64,000 bases of DNA from contig JALQBC010000020.1 in the NCBI GenBank assembly GCA_023375675.1, forward strand, positions 62,001-126,000, written 5' to 3'. The DNA is from Cytospora piceicola. Taxonomy: Eukaryota > Ascomycota > Sordariomycetes > Diaporthales > Cytosporaceae. The notes under the pieces were generated by a model that saw only the letters and a program-made list of their open reading frames with translations, had not been told where the DNA came from and searched no databases. This document shows, piece by piece, positions 32,754 to 46,280 of this stretch; position 1 is the first letter of the stretch; each line of letters begins with the position of its first letter. The position numbers and the translations under genes were made by a program.

Positions 32754-35700
32754 ATTGGCTGCTACACACGGCTCTCTTCGATAGTGTTGCGTATTTATAG
32801 AACGTGATACAGGCAGGTATGATCGATCTTCTTGGACAATTCTCAAGTGGGATAGCAGGGAGATGTTAGGTACCCTAGGTATTTGGATGTATTTGAATCT
32901 GTTTAGCAGACAAAGTGACACCGATGACGACTTTGCAACCGAGGCTCATGCTGGTTAATAGTCCTATTAAGACCGTGGAGTACCATTGCTATGAGGACCT
33001 TAGGGTTCGCGGCCTGGTTGGACCCAAGAGGACTGTTTATGTGGCCCTTTGCGTGGCCTTCGAAACAGCCCGGGTTCCTGTTGTGTGGGCAGGGTTTTCT
33101 CCCTGGGGCATCAAGCCACCTCAGGAGTCAGGAGTAATTCGACCAGAACAGGGCTTCAAATATCAGGCCTATGTGTATTTACCATGGTACTTTTGTGCGA
33201 CTATGTACGTATGGCTCGGACCAAGGTCGAAAGTTCCATTTAGTATTCCGATAAACCTGTTCAGTCGTCGAAAGTCAGGGTTCAATAGGCTGGGTCGCGG
33301 ATCCGAATCCTTCAGGTTACGAATTGGTGTCACCAAGACCACAGGAGCATCCATTGGGAGGAACAGTCCTTGCTGCCTTGAAGGATCGACAGTTGAATGG
33401 CTCCTCCATATGCTGAGCTCGGTAAACCTCTAAGGTCTTACTTCCATCGTCTCCTCCCTTCCCATTTCCCATGAAAATATACAGAAAGGTTTCCTTCATC
33501 TCATTAGCTTCGACAGAGGGAGTGACCCAGATGAGTGAGGACATCTGGAGCTAGCGTGCTCACTCCTTGCATATTTTTATATTCATGGGAAGATGCACCG
33601 TGGCCCAACACGAGGTTATAGGGTGCCCAGGGGGGCGGCTTGTGGTTCATAGCCCTCATGATTCCTAAGGCTAAATTAAAACATTGGCTATGAACTTGCC
33701 TCACTCAAGTAGGTTTGCAGGTCCTCCCCTAACTGAAAGGCCGTCTCTCCCACTGACCAAGTTTCCCCCCCCCCCCCTCCCCGCCGGCATACTTGTAGCA
33801 CTTGAGTTGCTGCCTCATCTACATGACCAATGTCAATCCTACAACAGCCAAAGGCACCTGATAGCTGAGGGTAAAAGCGTGCAGATCGAGACTCTTGTAG
33901 CTTTAATAAGCTTGCTCCCATAGCCGGGTTAGGGCCTGACTGACCCAGGTTCGATTCTTCCGTCCAAGAGATAGCAGGTTCAGCCGCCCAACAGTGCCAC
34001 TCTCGCTGCAGAAATGAGCAGAAACAGCACCATCCACCGTCGAGCAACATTAAAGGGAAGTCATCACGTTCCTCAATCAAGGAGCACCACGAAGCTTACG
34101 CAAGCACACCGTTCCACGGAGACGTAGACACAGGCGAGGTCCAGACTCACAGGAGCCTATCGACACGACCAAGCTAGAGTGTTGGGCCGACCACGACCAC
34201 AACGGCGAGGTTGAAACCGGCATCGCTTGCAGCGTAAGAGGTGCCAAGGGGATGGTTTGGCTGGCCCATGGGCTCTTGAAGTAGGGAGCTTCACACGATG
34301 TCGCCGACTTCATTGAACACACTATGGGTAAGAGTAGCGATATCTCATGTTACGCAGATGCCGTTGAGAATAGGCTTGTGTTCAAGTGGAGGGTAGACCC
34401 GTACTGTAGGCACACCCTATCCTAGACTCAGTGCTCCAGGTTGAACAGTGATCGGACTTGGGCATTGCATATATCAAGTGATATCAGTCAACTGATGGCT
34501 TGCCAATGCAGTTGGGAGTGGACCACCCTCGTCCAAAGTTTCGGGTTTCCAGACAGTTCCCAGCTCCATGGATTCTGGGTCTCAAATCACATGACGGCAG
34601 ACATACTGACATGGTGGTCCTGAAACCTGCTACTTGACGGGTGGGTGGGATGTCATGGAACATAATGAGCATGCGGAGCGTCCACTTGTCTAGATTTAAC
34701 TACCATAGTCCAACATACTCCAGCGGTGCACCTTGATTCTCCGCACTTTCCTGGCCACACTGTTCTGCCTCTGCCATGTGAAGAACCGTACCATCGAAGG
34801 TGAGCTCTGAACCTTGGAACACAGCCCTAGCGGGGCTTGCGAAGGCAACACAACGGCCTATCTGACATGGTCACGGCGAGGATGAGGTTCGAGCTGAACG
34901 TGATGTGCCCCCTGCTGCCTACACTAGCAGACCGCAGGAGCATCGACTCCGTCGACCCCAGCCATCCTGCCTGTTTTATTTTTTGGAAGCACCCGAGGGT
35001 CCCGAGGGTCCCGAGGCACAAGAGGCCAGTGCGTGCCCGCATGACAAAGACCAAAAGGCGTGAAGCTGTCCCAAGCCGACAAGTAGATCTCACGATCCTC
35101 GTGAACGATCCTCCCAGAAGTCCCCAGCCATAGGATCGATCGGTTCATCCCTGACGCTCCTGAACCGCGGTGAATGGGGTCACTTGACACGTCCGAGAGG
35201 CATCCGGACGTCTCTACTAGCGACCTATCATGGAGCGTCGTCGGGGATAGGCCTTCACACCGCGAACGAACCAGAAGTGGCAGGACGTTGGAATGCCGGA
35301 GGGCGAGTGACTCAGCGGTGTGGGAAACTCGAGTGATCCCTGTCATCTCTTTGCCACCTGGCACTGGAGTGGAAAGCCAGCTGGCCTGGCTGGTAGGTTT
35401 ACTGGCTTCCGAAAAAGCAAACCACTTCCTAGTTTGCCCCTCACCGCTTTTGCCCGATGTGGGACTGCAAGGCGTCAAGGCGGGCTTCCTTGGGCGCCCG
35501 ACAACCAGCCATTTCGAGCTCACGTTGTCGTCTGGAGACCGTGGGGGAAAAAAGGAAAAACACAAGTACGCAAAAAAACAACAACAACCAACAATGCGTT
35601 GTTAATCATTCCCCGCTTGCTTGGAGGCCCTTTTGCCCGTGAGATGGCCTTCTCGCAGAATCCGATACGACGCGACACACGATGCCGATGGCAACCTGCA

Positions 35701-37480
35701 TGCCTGGCTCTTTAGGCTCCCGGCATCCCCGTGATAGCCTGCGGCGCAGACTGCGGCGCCCACCTGCCCTCCCGATCAAAGGGCCGAAGGCGGCATCTTT
35801 GGGTTTGAGGCCTCGGACGGGACCATCGTCATGATTCACGTGTCCGACCTTGGCGCTGTGCACATGTGGAACATGTCCGAGATCTTACCGGCATACCTCC
35901 AACATTCATGGTATGCCAGACAGACAGTGTCTAGAAAAAGTCTACGAGGGGGGTGGCGCTTTCGACGTCGTGGACCTAAGGATTCACGTTGGTGCTATAC
36001 ATGGGAAGTGAGTTATTGTGCTGTTGGAGGGGGCAACATGACAACCCGCCACAAGGCTCGTTTGAGACTCGCTCCAACGGTCACCCACCAACCTTGTGGC
36101 AAGCGTTATGGTCTCGCGTGACTCAGCCTTCACAAAGGACTGGCTGTCCTTTGTTCCAACCGCGCGGCACAACATCCAACCCATCAAGTCCAGTTTGTCG
36201 GCCGCCGCCGGTGCCGCTATTAGGCCACCAAGAACATTGAGATTCTCATTCACTTTGTCATTGCCCGGTGCTAGAGCCTTTTTCTGCACTGGTAAGAGGG
36301 GGGAGGGGGAAGATTAGAGTTTTTCTTCTTCTTCTCCTGCTCTGTCCCAGGCCGAGGTATTCGGCCTCCAGTGTTAGTCCCAGGCTATAGTAGAGAGTAG
36401 ATCCCGTGAGCTACTATTATGGGAGCGAATAGCGTCTTTCCGTGCGATCCGTGCCAAAATATGTGTCATCAGTGGCTCTGATGCTACATCTAGCGGGCGA
36501 CATCCGATGGTGACGAAGATGATATGGTAGCCTCGCATTGTTTGATGGAGGGGGAGGGGGAAAGTGGGTTCCACTCTAGAGTGAGGCCTTATGCCTGCGG
36601 AGGAGACGTTCCTCGCTCGCAAGGCTGGACGGGAGCCTCAGGCTATATTTCGACGAACCCAAAAGGGCTCCCAGTTGAGAAGCGTGCATGATACATGGAC
36701 GATTTCGAAATGATGCTAATAGCAGATTCCCTGGACGTTGCCTACCGGTTTGGCCACATGGCGTACACATGGCTGGATCCATGGACGATCTGCTAACAGT
36801 AGCTGATGTCCGCCTTGCCGGACCGGTCGGTAATTCTCATGGTTGTCCAGACCACGGCAGAACTCGTACAGTAGTGTGTAGCCGTCTCGCTTATCACCCG
36901 GGCAAAGGCGCTATCTTCCCCGTGAAGTAGCCTGGCCGCTACACCTTGCACTCGCAAGAGGCTCATCCCGAAACCAATAACGGAGACCGAGCCACGATAA
37001 TCGCTGGGGGTTCGGACATCTTGCCGCAGGCCAATTAGGACGGGTCAGGGGCCAACAACAGCGTCGTGAATTCGAGCAGGTGGGAAGACTCGTGAACGAG
37101 ACGCCTCCGTCACGATCTCCCTGCAGCACCACCATCGACAACACAGTCGGACTGAATCCCTCGAGTAGGCAGTGTGCAACCACGGCGGAGCGGGGAAGGC
37201 CATGATCGTGGCAATTGGGTATCGTGTAACAGGGGCCGGCATCTCCTGGTTTCGTTCGTGCATGACGGCAGCTCGGACTAACACTACACGTTCCAGGTTT
37301 CGCTACAGCTGCTGTGTCGGTGGCGGATGAGAATGCCTTGCTATGCGGATTGTAGTGTAGGCAGCCAGCAGGGTTGACTATCTTAGGTCAACCAAGGCAT
37401 CGCGAACTTTCTCGAAGTCATCAGAAATGGAAGGCCCTTGACGTAGATGGAAATCGATCTGGGCGGGGTCCCCGCTGCCT
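32754..37480. other. gene-poor transition zone with possible gene relics
   Basis: 4.7 kb of normal base composition without a gene I can support. Several stretches have protein-like composition but are broken by stops or lack a plausible start. Examples are about 34200-34330 (+; VETGIACSVRGAKGMVWLAH), 35790-35900 (+; GIFGFEASDGTIVMIHVSD) and 36080-36240 on either strand. A 9-bp GGGTCCCGA repeat is at 34993-35018. Poly-C runs occur near 33770. It may hold decayed genes bordering the RIP block. Confidence 0.45.
32915..33433 (+). CDS. open frame of 172 codons, doubtful hypothetical protein
   Basis: An ATG-initiated uninterrupted frame with no recognised domain, signal peptide or clear family motif. 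It starts 162 bp upstream of the divergent small gene at 32753. Length alone is not strong evidence in sequence of this composition, and no splice structure extends it. I list it only because it is the longest plus-strand frame in the transition zone. Confidence 0.15.
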   Translation: MTPMTTLQPRLMLVNSPIKTVEYHCYEDLRVRGLVGPKRTVYVALCVAFETARVPVVWAGFSPWGIKPPQESGVIRPEQGFKYQAYVYLPWYFCATMYVWLGPRSKVPFSIPINLFSRRKSGFNRLGRGSESFRLRIGVTKTTGASIGRNSPCCLEGSTVEWLLHMLSSVNL

Positions 37481-37534
37481 CGACAACGAGAGGCGGTAAT
37501 TTCCGATTTTAGTAGGTCTCAACTCCTGAGACAG

Positions 37535-37640
37535 TATTTCTAGAGTAGATTTTCGAGTTTAAGACCTGTTTCTAAAGTGCATTTTCGAGTCTAAGGCCTG
37601 TTTCTAGAATATATCTCGAGTATAATACATATTTTTAGAG
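37535..37640. repeat. degenerate ~32-bp tandem repeat at the block edge
   Basis: About three diverged copies of a TTTCTAGAGTACATTTTCGA-type unit ending in CTAAGACCTG. It sits just inside the border of the RIP block. Confidence 0.6.
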
Positions 37641-37659
37641 TACATTTAAAGCTAATATA

Positions 37660-37850
37660 TATATCGTGAGTTTTACTTCGACTTTTAAATTTAGCCTTCG
37701 AGTTTAATCGTAGCTATCTCTCTATCTCTATATAGCCTTTAACCTTCGACCTTCGACCTTCGACCTTTAACCTTCGAGTCTGATCGTAGTTATCTATCTT
37801 TATATCGCCCTTAACCTTCGACCTTCGGCCTTCGAGTCTTAATCGTCTAG
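37660..37850. repeat. ACCTTCG/ACCTTTA short repeats in two larger copies
   Basis: Runs of CCTTCGACCTTCGACCTT follow TAGCTATCT-type sequence. The arrangement is repeated as a duplicated segment of roughly 75-80 bp. Confidence 0.6.
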
Positions 37851-37899
37851 CTTCTATTACGCCTAATAGTCCTCTATTCATCTAACCGTAGCTATATCG

Positions 37900-38660
37900 G
37901 TAGTATATTTATAGTCTATCTTATAGTCGGTCTACTACGGAACACGTAACGTATAGCTACGATACCTTTACGGTCGGTCTGTTATAAAAGATATATAGCT
38001 ATAATACCTTTTATAGTCGGTCTGCTACGGTCGGCTTAAGCTATACTAAGTAGGAAAGGCGATATTAGGCTATAATGCCTTTCGTATAGCTATAATAGCT
38101 CTTACGGTCGGTCTACTATAAAACTAACTGTTTAAGTAATAGCTACGATACCTTTTATAATCGGTCCGTTATAAAATATATAATATATAGCTACGATACC
38201 TTTTACGGTCGGTCTGCTATAGAATATATAACTATCTAAATAGTAACTACTTAAGTAATAGCTATAATACCTTTACGATCGGTTCGCTATAGTCGGCTTA
38301 AGCTATACCGAGTAGGAAAGGCGATACTAGGCTATAATACCTTTTACGGTCGATCTGCTACGAAAGACAGAACACAGAACATATAACGTATAGCTATAAT
38401 ACCTTTTACGGTCGGTCCGCCCCGGAAGATCTATAATAGCTACGATACCTTTTACAGCCGGTCCGCTATAGTCGGTTTAAGCTATACCGAGTAAGAAAAG
38501 CGATACAGGAGGCTATAATACCTTAAATAGTCTAGCCGGATAATCTATAAATAACTACGATACTTTTTATAGTCGGTCCGGGCTATATTAAGTAGGAAAG
38601 GCGATATAAGAGGCTACGATACTTTTTATAGTCGGTCTGCTATAAAAGACGTAACGTATA
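37900..38660. repeat. irregular array of a ~36-bp motif (GCTACGATACCTTTTACGG type)
   Basis: About a dozen diverged copies of AGCTATAATACCTTTTACGG followed by TCGGTCTGCTATA, on one strand, separated by variable spacers. The longer segment GCTATACCGAGTAGGAAAGG also recurs. The array suggests a satellite-like or higher-order repeat predating RIP. Confidence 0.7.
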
Positions 38661-39124
38661 CTATAAAGACAGCTGTTAAATTACGATATAAACGACGTAA
38701 AAATCTCGCTTAAAGGTTAGTTATAAAAGGCCCCCGGCTTAAAAAGGATAAAAAGGAAGGCTATTCGATTAAATACTAAAGGCGATAAAAGCGATAAATA
38801 ATTATAATCGTTTATATAATATTTTAACGTTTAAATTTATATATCTAATCTAAATATCCTTACCTTTATTTCCTTATATTACCTTATACCTTTAAACCTA
38901 TTATTTACCTTTAAAACTATCGTTACTATCGTCGGTATAGTTAGCCTTAAAACTATCGTTACTATCGCTATCGTCGTTATTATTAATACTACCGGCGCTA
39001 TCTTTACCTTTATTTACGATATCGTTTAACGTTACCGCCTATATTAGTATCGATATACTATTACTCGATAACTAAAAGGCGGCTAACTGTAATAAACGCC
39101 GATATATAGTAGTCTCGATTTCGC

Positions 39125-39580
39125 TACCTGATTTTACCTCCGGATACTAACGCTTTAAAGATCTCTTCGAAAAGTAATTATCGTTAAAATTCCGACGTTT
39201 TAAGGTCGGCTTCGAATACTAACGCTTTAAAGATCTCTCCGAGAAGTAATTATCGTTAGAATTCCGACGTTTTAAGGTCGGCTTCGAATACTAACGCTTT
39301 AAAGATCTCTCTAAGGAGTAATTATCGTTAAAATTCCGACGTTTTAAGGTCGGCTTCGAACACTAACGTTTTAAAGATCTTTTTAAGAAGTAATTATCGT
39401 TAAAATTCTGACGTTTTAAGGTCGGCTTCGAATACTAACGTTTTAAAGATCTCTCCGAGAAGTAATTATCGTTAAAATTCCGACGTTTTAAGGTCGGCTT
39501 CGAACATTAACGCTTTAAAGATCTCTCCGAAGAGTAATTATTAGAATTCCGACGTTTTAAGGTCGGCTTTTTAATACTCG
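39125..39580. repeat. 72-bp tandem repeat, six copies
   Basis: The unit runs from ATACTAACGCTTTAAAGATC through TCCGACGTTTTAAGGTCGG and is repeated six times with a few substitutions per copy; the last copy lacks a short internal piece. The period is 24 codons. Confidence 0.85.
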
Positions 39581-42500
39581 AAACCGGCTGTTATTTAATA
39601 ACACCTCTATTAGTAATAATATATTTAACAGATATTTAACCTTCTCTTTTAAAATATATATATACTTTTATATAGGCGATCGAAATATCGTTATCGATCG
39701 ACTTAAGTATATCGTAGTTTATATAGTATTTACCTGTTAACCGATACTTTATAAGAAGAATACTATAAAAGAATAAACAGAGGTATTTAGAATATATATA
39801 TTCCTTTAGGTTAGTAAAGACGTTATCGTTATTCGAAAGGATATCTCGAAGCCTTTTAAAGAGATTTTTAACCTTCCTTATAAGGTTTAATAGCTCGATT
39901 TTAAATACTAGATAGTACTTTATAGTATACTTTTTCGACTAGTAAAAGATATTCGTCTTAAAGTCGTAAAGCTAATAATAATACTTTTATAATAATAGGA
40001 CAGAAGTAGGATTACAGAATTCGTGTTCTGTAATACTAAGATATTAATTATAATTATTTAGTTTTTAAAAGCTATATTTATAAGCTTAATATATAAAAGT
40101 CTTTTCTTTTTACTTATCGTTTTAGCCCTTCTTTTATAAACCGTAATCCTATATAGCTTTATAGTTATTTTAAAAATTTTAAAGTACCTACGATAAAAAA
40201 GGCTTTTAAACAACCTTCTACGTTTAAACGATAGCCTTATCGATAATATCTATCTTACTTTTAAAATAAAGGTTAAAGTAAAAGATAGCTTTTTTATAAG
40301 TTTTTAAGTTTTTATATCTTTATTAATCCTTCTTATAATTAGTTTCGATATAATAGACCGAGTACTAAAACGTCTTTAACAGCCTTTAGTTAAGCTTACT
40401 ACAGTTGTTTATATACTATTAATAAAATCGGAAAACTTAATATTAGTTAAGTAAACTTATTTTATCCGCTTAATAAAAGCTGTATTTATAAACTATTATC
40501 GAAAGCGATCGTTTTTTTAAAAGTATATAACCTTAACGGTATTAATCGAGGTAATTTTTTATATTAAATCTCTCCCGCCTTCCGGTATAGTCGATATAGT
40601 TATAACAGAAGTATTTTTAAAAAAAATCGTAAGCTTAGTTAAAAATACCTTTTATATCGAGATAAGAGTTAATATCCTAATAAGCTTTTAAAGCTTCTTA
40701 GTTAAAGAATAACCTTTAGTAATCGTTATACTTATACCTTTACTCGCTATAAAAGCGGTTAAGGTAGTATTAAAGCTAGCTAATATCGAGGTTATTAGTA
40801 ATATAATTAAAGTACCGGAAAGAGAAAAGCTAGTTTTAACTATTTATAAGTTAGGTATATAGAAGGTCCGGTAAGTTAAGGTTTAAAAATAACGAATCGG
40901 GAGCTTTAATATTAAAATATTCTCCGGGTAAAGCTTATCGCTCTTTATTAAGTTTAAAGTAAAGCTTTTAAAATAAACTACTTATTAAGATCTATAAAAG
41001 GTAAGTAAACTAAACTAGCTAAAATAAAAGATAGTAAAAGCCTATAACCTTATTAGTAATATTACTATCTTAAGTAATACTACGAAACTCGTTTTAAAAG
41101 CTTTATACCGGATCGAATAAGTTTAGGTATATAATAGATTTAACTACCGGTAATAAAAGACTTTAATACTTTAAAAATATTACCGAGTTCGAAGGTTTTC
41201 GTATAGTAAGTATATAGCAGAAAAGGCTATACTCGAAAGGTATAATCGGGAAGCCTTAACGGTTTATAATCGACTATTAAACTTTAAGTATAAAGTTTAG
41301 TAAAAAGTAGTCGTCTGTCTTCCGGTTACTAACTTTTTAAACGGCTTAAACGACTTATTATAAGACGTTATAAATAATATAAAAGAGGAACCGCTTTTAA
41401 TAAACACTTAGTTTAAGCTTATAAAGGTCGAAGCGTACTATAGCTTTATTATATTTTATATAAAACTTTAACGAAACTAGTATAGTATATAAAATACCGA
41501 TCGTATAGTTTAAAGAGTATAGCTAGCTATAGTAAAAGATATAGAAGGAATAAATTATATTATTAAAAAGTATATAAGTTTTAAACTCTAATTTATTAAG
41601 GCTATAGCTTTTAAAAATAGCTAAACAGCTTTATTAAATCCGAGACGTCTTTTAAACTAATACGTTATTAAGAGATTTTTTATTTTCGATTTAAAGGCTA
41701 AGAAAAAGGCTATTATTTCGTTTAGCTTTTATAAACTTCTTTTTTAAAATCTACGTCTTTCTCTTAGTAGAAACGGTCTTAAGAACTATCTTTAAGTCTT
41801 TATTCGTTATATCGGCCTATTACTTTAGCTAAGCCTAACGGCTTCGGTTACGAAGCCTTAATAAACGTTAAGCTGTTATAAGGTTTTTTATAGCGACGGT
41901 AAGCTATTAAAGAACAAGAAGGCGTTAATTTTAAAACGTTTCGAAATCTTATAAAACCTTTTACTAATAAGCGGCGACTATAAGGTTTAAAATAAATATA
42001 TCCGGGCCCTTTACTTAGTTAAAGAAGCTTATAATAACTATAAGATTAGCCTTTATATAGTAATATAAAGCTTTTTAACGAAGAGCGAATAGTATAAAAG
42101 CCTTTAAGGATACGTTAAATAATAAAGTAAGGAAAAAGACGTTTTAGCCGGTTAAAAAGTCGAAGGCTTATAACTTTAGAAATTCGGTTTTATTAGCTTT
42201 CGATAAAGTAATATTAGCCGATAAGATTTTATAAAAGTTTTATTAAAAGCTGTTTATAACGTCTTTAAAACGTTCGTTATATTATATTTAAGAAAAGCCG
42301 GGTATAAATACTTTATCGCTTTAAAAATACTTTTAAAAGTAAATCCCTTTTAGTCTCGACGTAAGGATATTTTTAAAACCGACCGGGAACACTTTATCGC
42401 TAGCCTTTTAATTAGAAACTACTTTAACGATAATTATATACTTATCTTTAATAACGTAAGGCTAGAATAAACCCTCGGGTATCGTATAAAACTAGTCGGC

Positions 42501-44975
42501 TAATTAGTTCTCTCCTTTAAAGGTTAGCTTTAGCTAAGATTGTTAGTATTAATCTGTCGAGATAAAGAATAAGATGCTTTTTAACTTACTGTCGATAGCT
42601 TAATCGATAACTAGCTAGGTATTATATAAGGTTAGTCGGCTATTAAGTAGTCTTTTTAAAGGGTTAGCTATAAAGCAGATAGAATTAGTATCGAGTAAAA
42701 AAGTAAGTATAAAGAGTTTCGACTTATTATAAAGCTAAAAGCTAAATTAGTAATTTGTATCTATATAGGCGTTAGCTTAAAAGATAACTTTTTAGTATTA
42801 AAAGCTAGTTTAATAGATTTATTTATAATAGTAAGTAGTACGAATATTAAGCAGGCTAAGCTTACGTAAAATATAAAGTATAATATTAAAAGTAAGAAGC
42901 GGGTAAAACTAAAGTAAAATTTAAAGTAAGTCTGCTTATAGTTTTAATAGTTTTAATATTATTATACCCGCCTAATTTATAAAGGTTAAATCTAAATATC
43001 TATTAAGTCGGTTAAGTAACTATAACGGCTTTAGAAAGTAGTATTAGCCTGCTATATAATAATTACCTAATAAAAAGCTAAATATTAATAACAGAAAGCA
43101 GTATAAAGTATATAAAATGCTTAAATAACGGTATTTTTATTAAATAGGCGACAGGCGACTAGCTTATCGTCTTAACAGAGAGCAGTATAAGGTAGGTATA
43201 TAAAGTACTTAAATAATAATATTTTTATCGACTAGCTTATCGCTTTAATAAAGAGTAGTATAATCGAAATATCTAAATAACAGTATTTTTATTAAATAGG
43301 CGACGGTAAGTAAACAGCTTAATAATAAAACTATATTAAAACTTTAACGTAATATTTATTTAATAATAAAGCGTAAGGGTTCGGATTTAATCTTTAAGGC
43401 TAATTTCCTATATATAACGTTCGACTTTTTTTAATGTTTACTTTTAAGGTTAAGATATACTTAAAGGTTATATCGATCGGTAGGTTTATATCGTATTAAG
43501 TTAAGTATTTAATAAAAGCCTAAATATCTAAGGTTTTAAAAAGATTTCTTTTCTTATATCTGTTATTATTTCTACTTAATAATAAATACCGATAAAACTA
43601 AATATTTAAAATAGCGTTTAAAAAGTAATACTAACCTTTTAATATTACTAGCTTAAATATACTTCTTTTAATCTGCCTTTAAAAAACAGAAAATAAAAGT
43701 GTTTAATAAAAATACTTAATAAACCTATTTAGTTATTTAAAAAACTTTTTATTAAGGTTTAAATCTAGCTGTTTAAAAAATAAAATTATAAGTTTTATAC
43801 TAATATATACCTAACTATATTTAAACTACTTATTAACTTTCGAAAATATTATAGCTTCGGAAGACCGAGAAAAGCCGATACTAATAAGGTTTATCCTTAT
43901 ATAAAAAATGCTTAAGTATATAAACTAGTAAACCGAAAACTACTTCTGTCGTTTTACTAACTAATAAAGGATTATAAAAAAGTTTAACTTTAGCTACTTA
44001 ATAGTCTTTTTTACGTTATAAGAGTTCGAGTTATTATAAGACAACCTGCTCGGAAAAAAAACTATTACTTTTTATAAACTTATTAATTAAAAAGATTAAA
44101 AACCGGACTTTTAAGTTAAAGTATTAAACGAAAAAAAGCGTTATTTCGAGTTATATTAAAGTTTATACCTACTTTCTATTACTCTATCTAAAACTAATAC
44201 TTATATATTACTAGTCTTAGCTTTAAAAATAAGACCGACTAAACGTAATATAACAGGTATAGCTTGTGTTTAGCAGGTTAAAGATATTATTCGAAATAAT
44301 AGTTTCGGAGTTACGTTAGTAGGTTATCGACCGGCGTATCTTATTAAATAGAAGAGATTAAAAGTTATAATAACGTAAACTACTTATTATTTATTTATTA
44401 ATCGCCGACGTTTTAGCTAATAAAGACTTACGATTTAATATAAATACGTATTAGATACTACTGTCCGATATCTTCGATATAGTTATAATAAACTATTAAA
44501 GTATACGTATATATATCGAGTATAGAAATATACGGTCGGCTTCGGGTAAGATATTTTAAAAGAAACTTATTAAACTAATCGTACGAAATATAAGGCTAAA
44601 GTATTCAGATCTTTTAAAAGGTATAGGTAAACCTGTTTAAACTTATAGACTAATATAAACAGTTTCCTTATATACTAGTCTTAATCGGCTACTAGTAAAC
44701 ACTTCGATAGCTATCCCGTCGAAACGTAAGCTTTTATAGTACGAGAATTATTTAAAGGTAGCTAGGTATAGTATCGTCGTTTCGGTTAAAAACTAGCTAT
44801 AAAGCGATATCCTTACGATTATCCTACTAACGCGGAAGCTCGTTTATAGTAAAGGCTTTTCGAAAGGTATATACGTTATCTTTAATCTAAACGATAACTA
44901 ATAATAAAGATAAAGTAATATCCTTATAGCTATTACGCTTAAACAGATATATTTTTAAGTAAAAGATATTATATA

Positions 44976-45055
44976 GCCGTAATAAAGGTTAGATAACTAG
45001 CCGTAATAAAGCTTAAATAACTAGCCGCGATAAAAAATAAATAACTAGCTATAAA
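44976..45055. repeat. 24-bp tandem repeat, about three copies
   Basis: The unit is GCCGTAATAAAGGTTAGATA plus ACTA, repeated with substitutions. The period is eight codons. Confidence 0.7.
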
Positions 45056-46181
45056 GTATAGGTATACCTACCTGCCCGGACTAAAACTTACTAGTCGATA
45101 CCTTAACAGATCTCTCTTATATAAAAAGGTATACGTTTCCTATATACTAAAAAACCGGTATCGAGCTAACGTAGCTGACGGTAAAAGTAAAGCCGAAAAA
45201 GGGTATCTTTTCTTAAACGTCGACTTAGCTTTAAGAAAAGCTCGATAATAAAGATATTCTATATTTAGTCGACGGAAAAAAAAGTAAAAAAAAGGCTAAG
45301 TTAGTTTTACGGCTTTTATTAAATAATAAAAACGTCTTTCCCGGTATAGCGATATATAAAAAGGTTTTACTTATTTTAAAAGGTAACTTTAAATAAAAGT
45401 ACTTAAATATAATAACGTAAATATAATAGAAGTACCGGGTCTTATATAGTAATCTTTTATATAATAATAAAGAGCCTTTTATAAAACGTACTATTTAAAA
45501 AATTATTTAAAAGATAAAAAAGTCGAGGTAAGTAAAGTATAAGAAGTAAGTCTTTATAAAGATTTTTAGCTTATATTCGACGTATTAAAAAAGATAAAAA
45601 GGAAAACATTAACTATTTTACTTTAAAAAAATAAATACTAGTAATAGAATATTTACTTAACCTAAAAATAAAGCTATAATAGTATATATATAATAGTTTC
45701 CGGTAGTATTCCGACTTAGTCGGATTAAAAATAAAATTAAGAAAAAAAAAAGACAGAAAAGATATAGCTTTTTCCTTAAGGCTATACTAAGTTAAAAACG
45801 AGATTTCTTAAGCTATTCGATAAAATCGATTTAACTTAGTTTTAAAAAATTAAAGCTAACGTTTAAAAAACAAGTATAGTTAAGCTAAAAGCGATTATTT
45901 AATATATAGCTAATAGACCGTTTTATATATACCGTTATCTTTAAACGTTAAGTTAAGTATAAAGTAATATTCTACCTTTTACTAAACTATCTTAAATATA
46001 ATTATAACTAATAAAAGTAATTATAGTAAAAGTTATTACGGCAGGTCGTTATAAAAGGTTATCGCGGAAGGTTATCGCGGTAAGTTATTATAAAAGGGTA
46101 TTATAACTAAAGAGGTAAAAGGAATCGCAGTTAATAAAGGAAAAGTAATACGGTAAAAAGTATCGTAGCCGCGGTTAAAGG

Positions 46182-46280
46182 GTATTATAGCTAGCGGTCG
46201 GAAAGTATTATAGCTAGCGGTCGAAGAGTATTATAGCTAACAGTCGGAGGGTATTATAGCTAGCGGTCGGAAGGTATTAC
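46182..46280. repeat. 23-bp tandem repeat, four copies plus a partial
   Basis: Units start GTATTATAGCTAGCGGTCGG at 46182, 46205, 46228, 46251 and (partial) 46274, spaced exactly 23 bp. Related GTTATCGCGGAAG repeats lie just upstream (46058-46082). Confidence 0.8.

Noticed and set aside
33948..33957. GGTTCGATTC resembling a tRNA B box
   Set aside because: The flanking bases cannot form a T-arm stem and there is no acceptor stem or A box at a suitable distance.
34924..35565. Minus-strand frame of 213 codons and an overlapping plus-strand frame of 143 codons
   Set aside because: No recognisable domain, skewed composition and mutually overlapping frames; probably chance in GC-rich decayed sequence.
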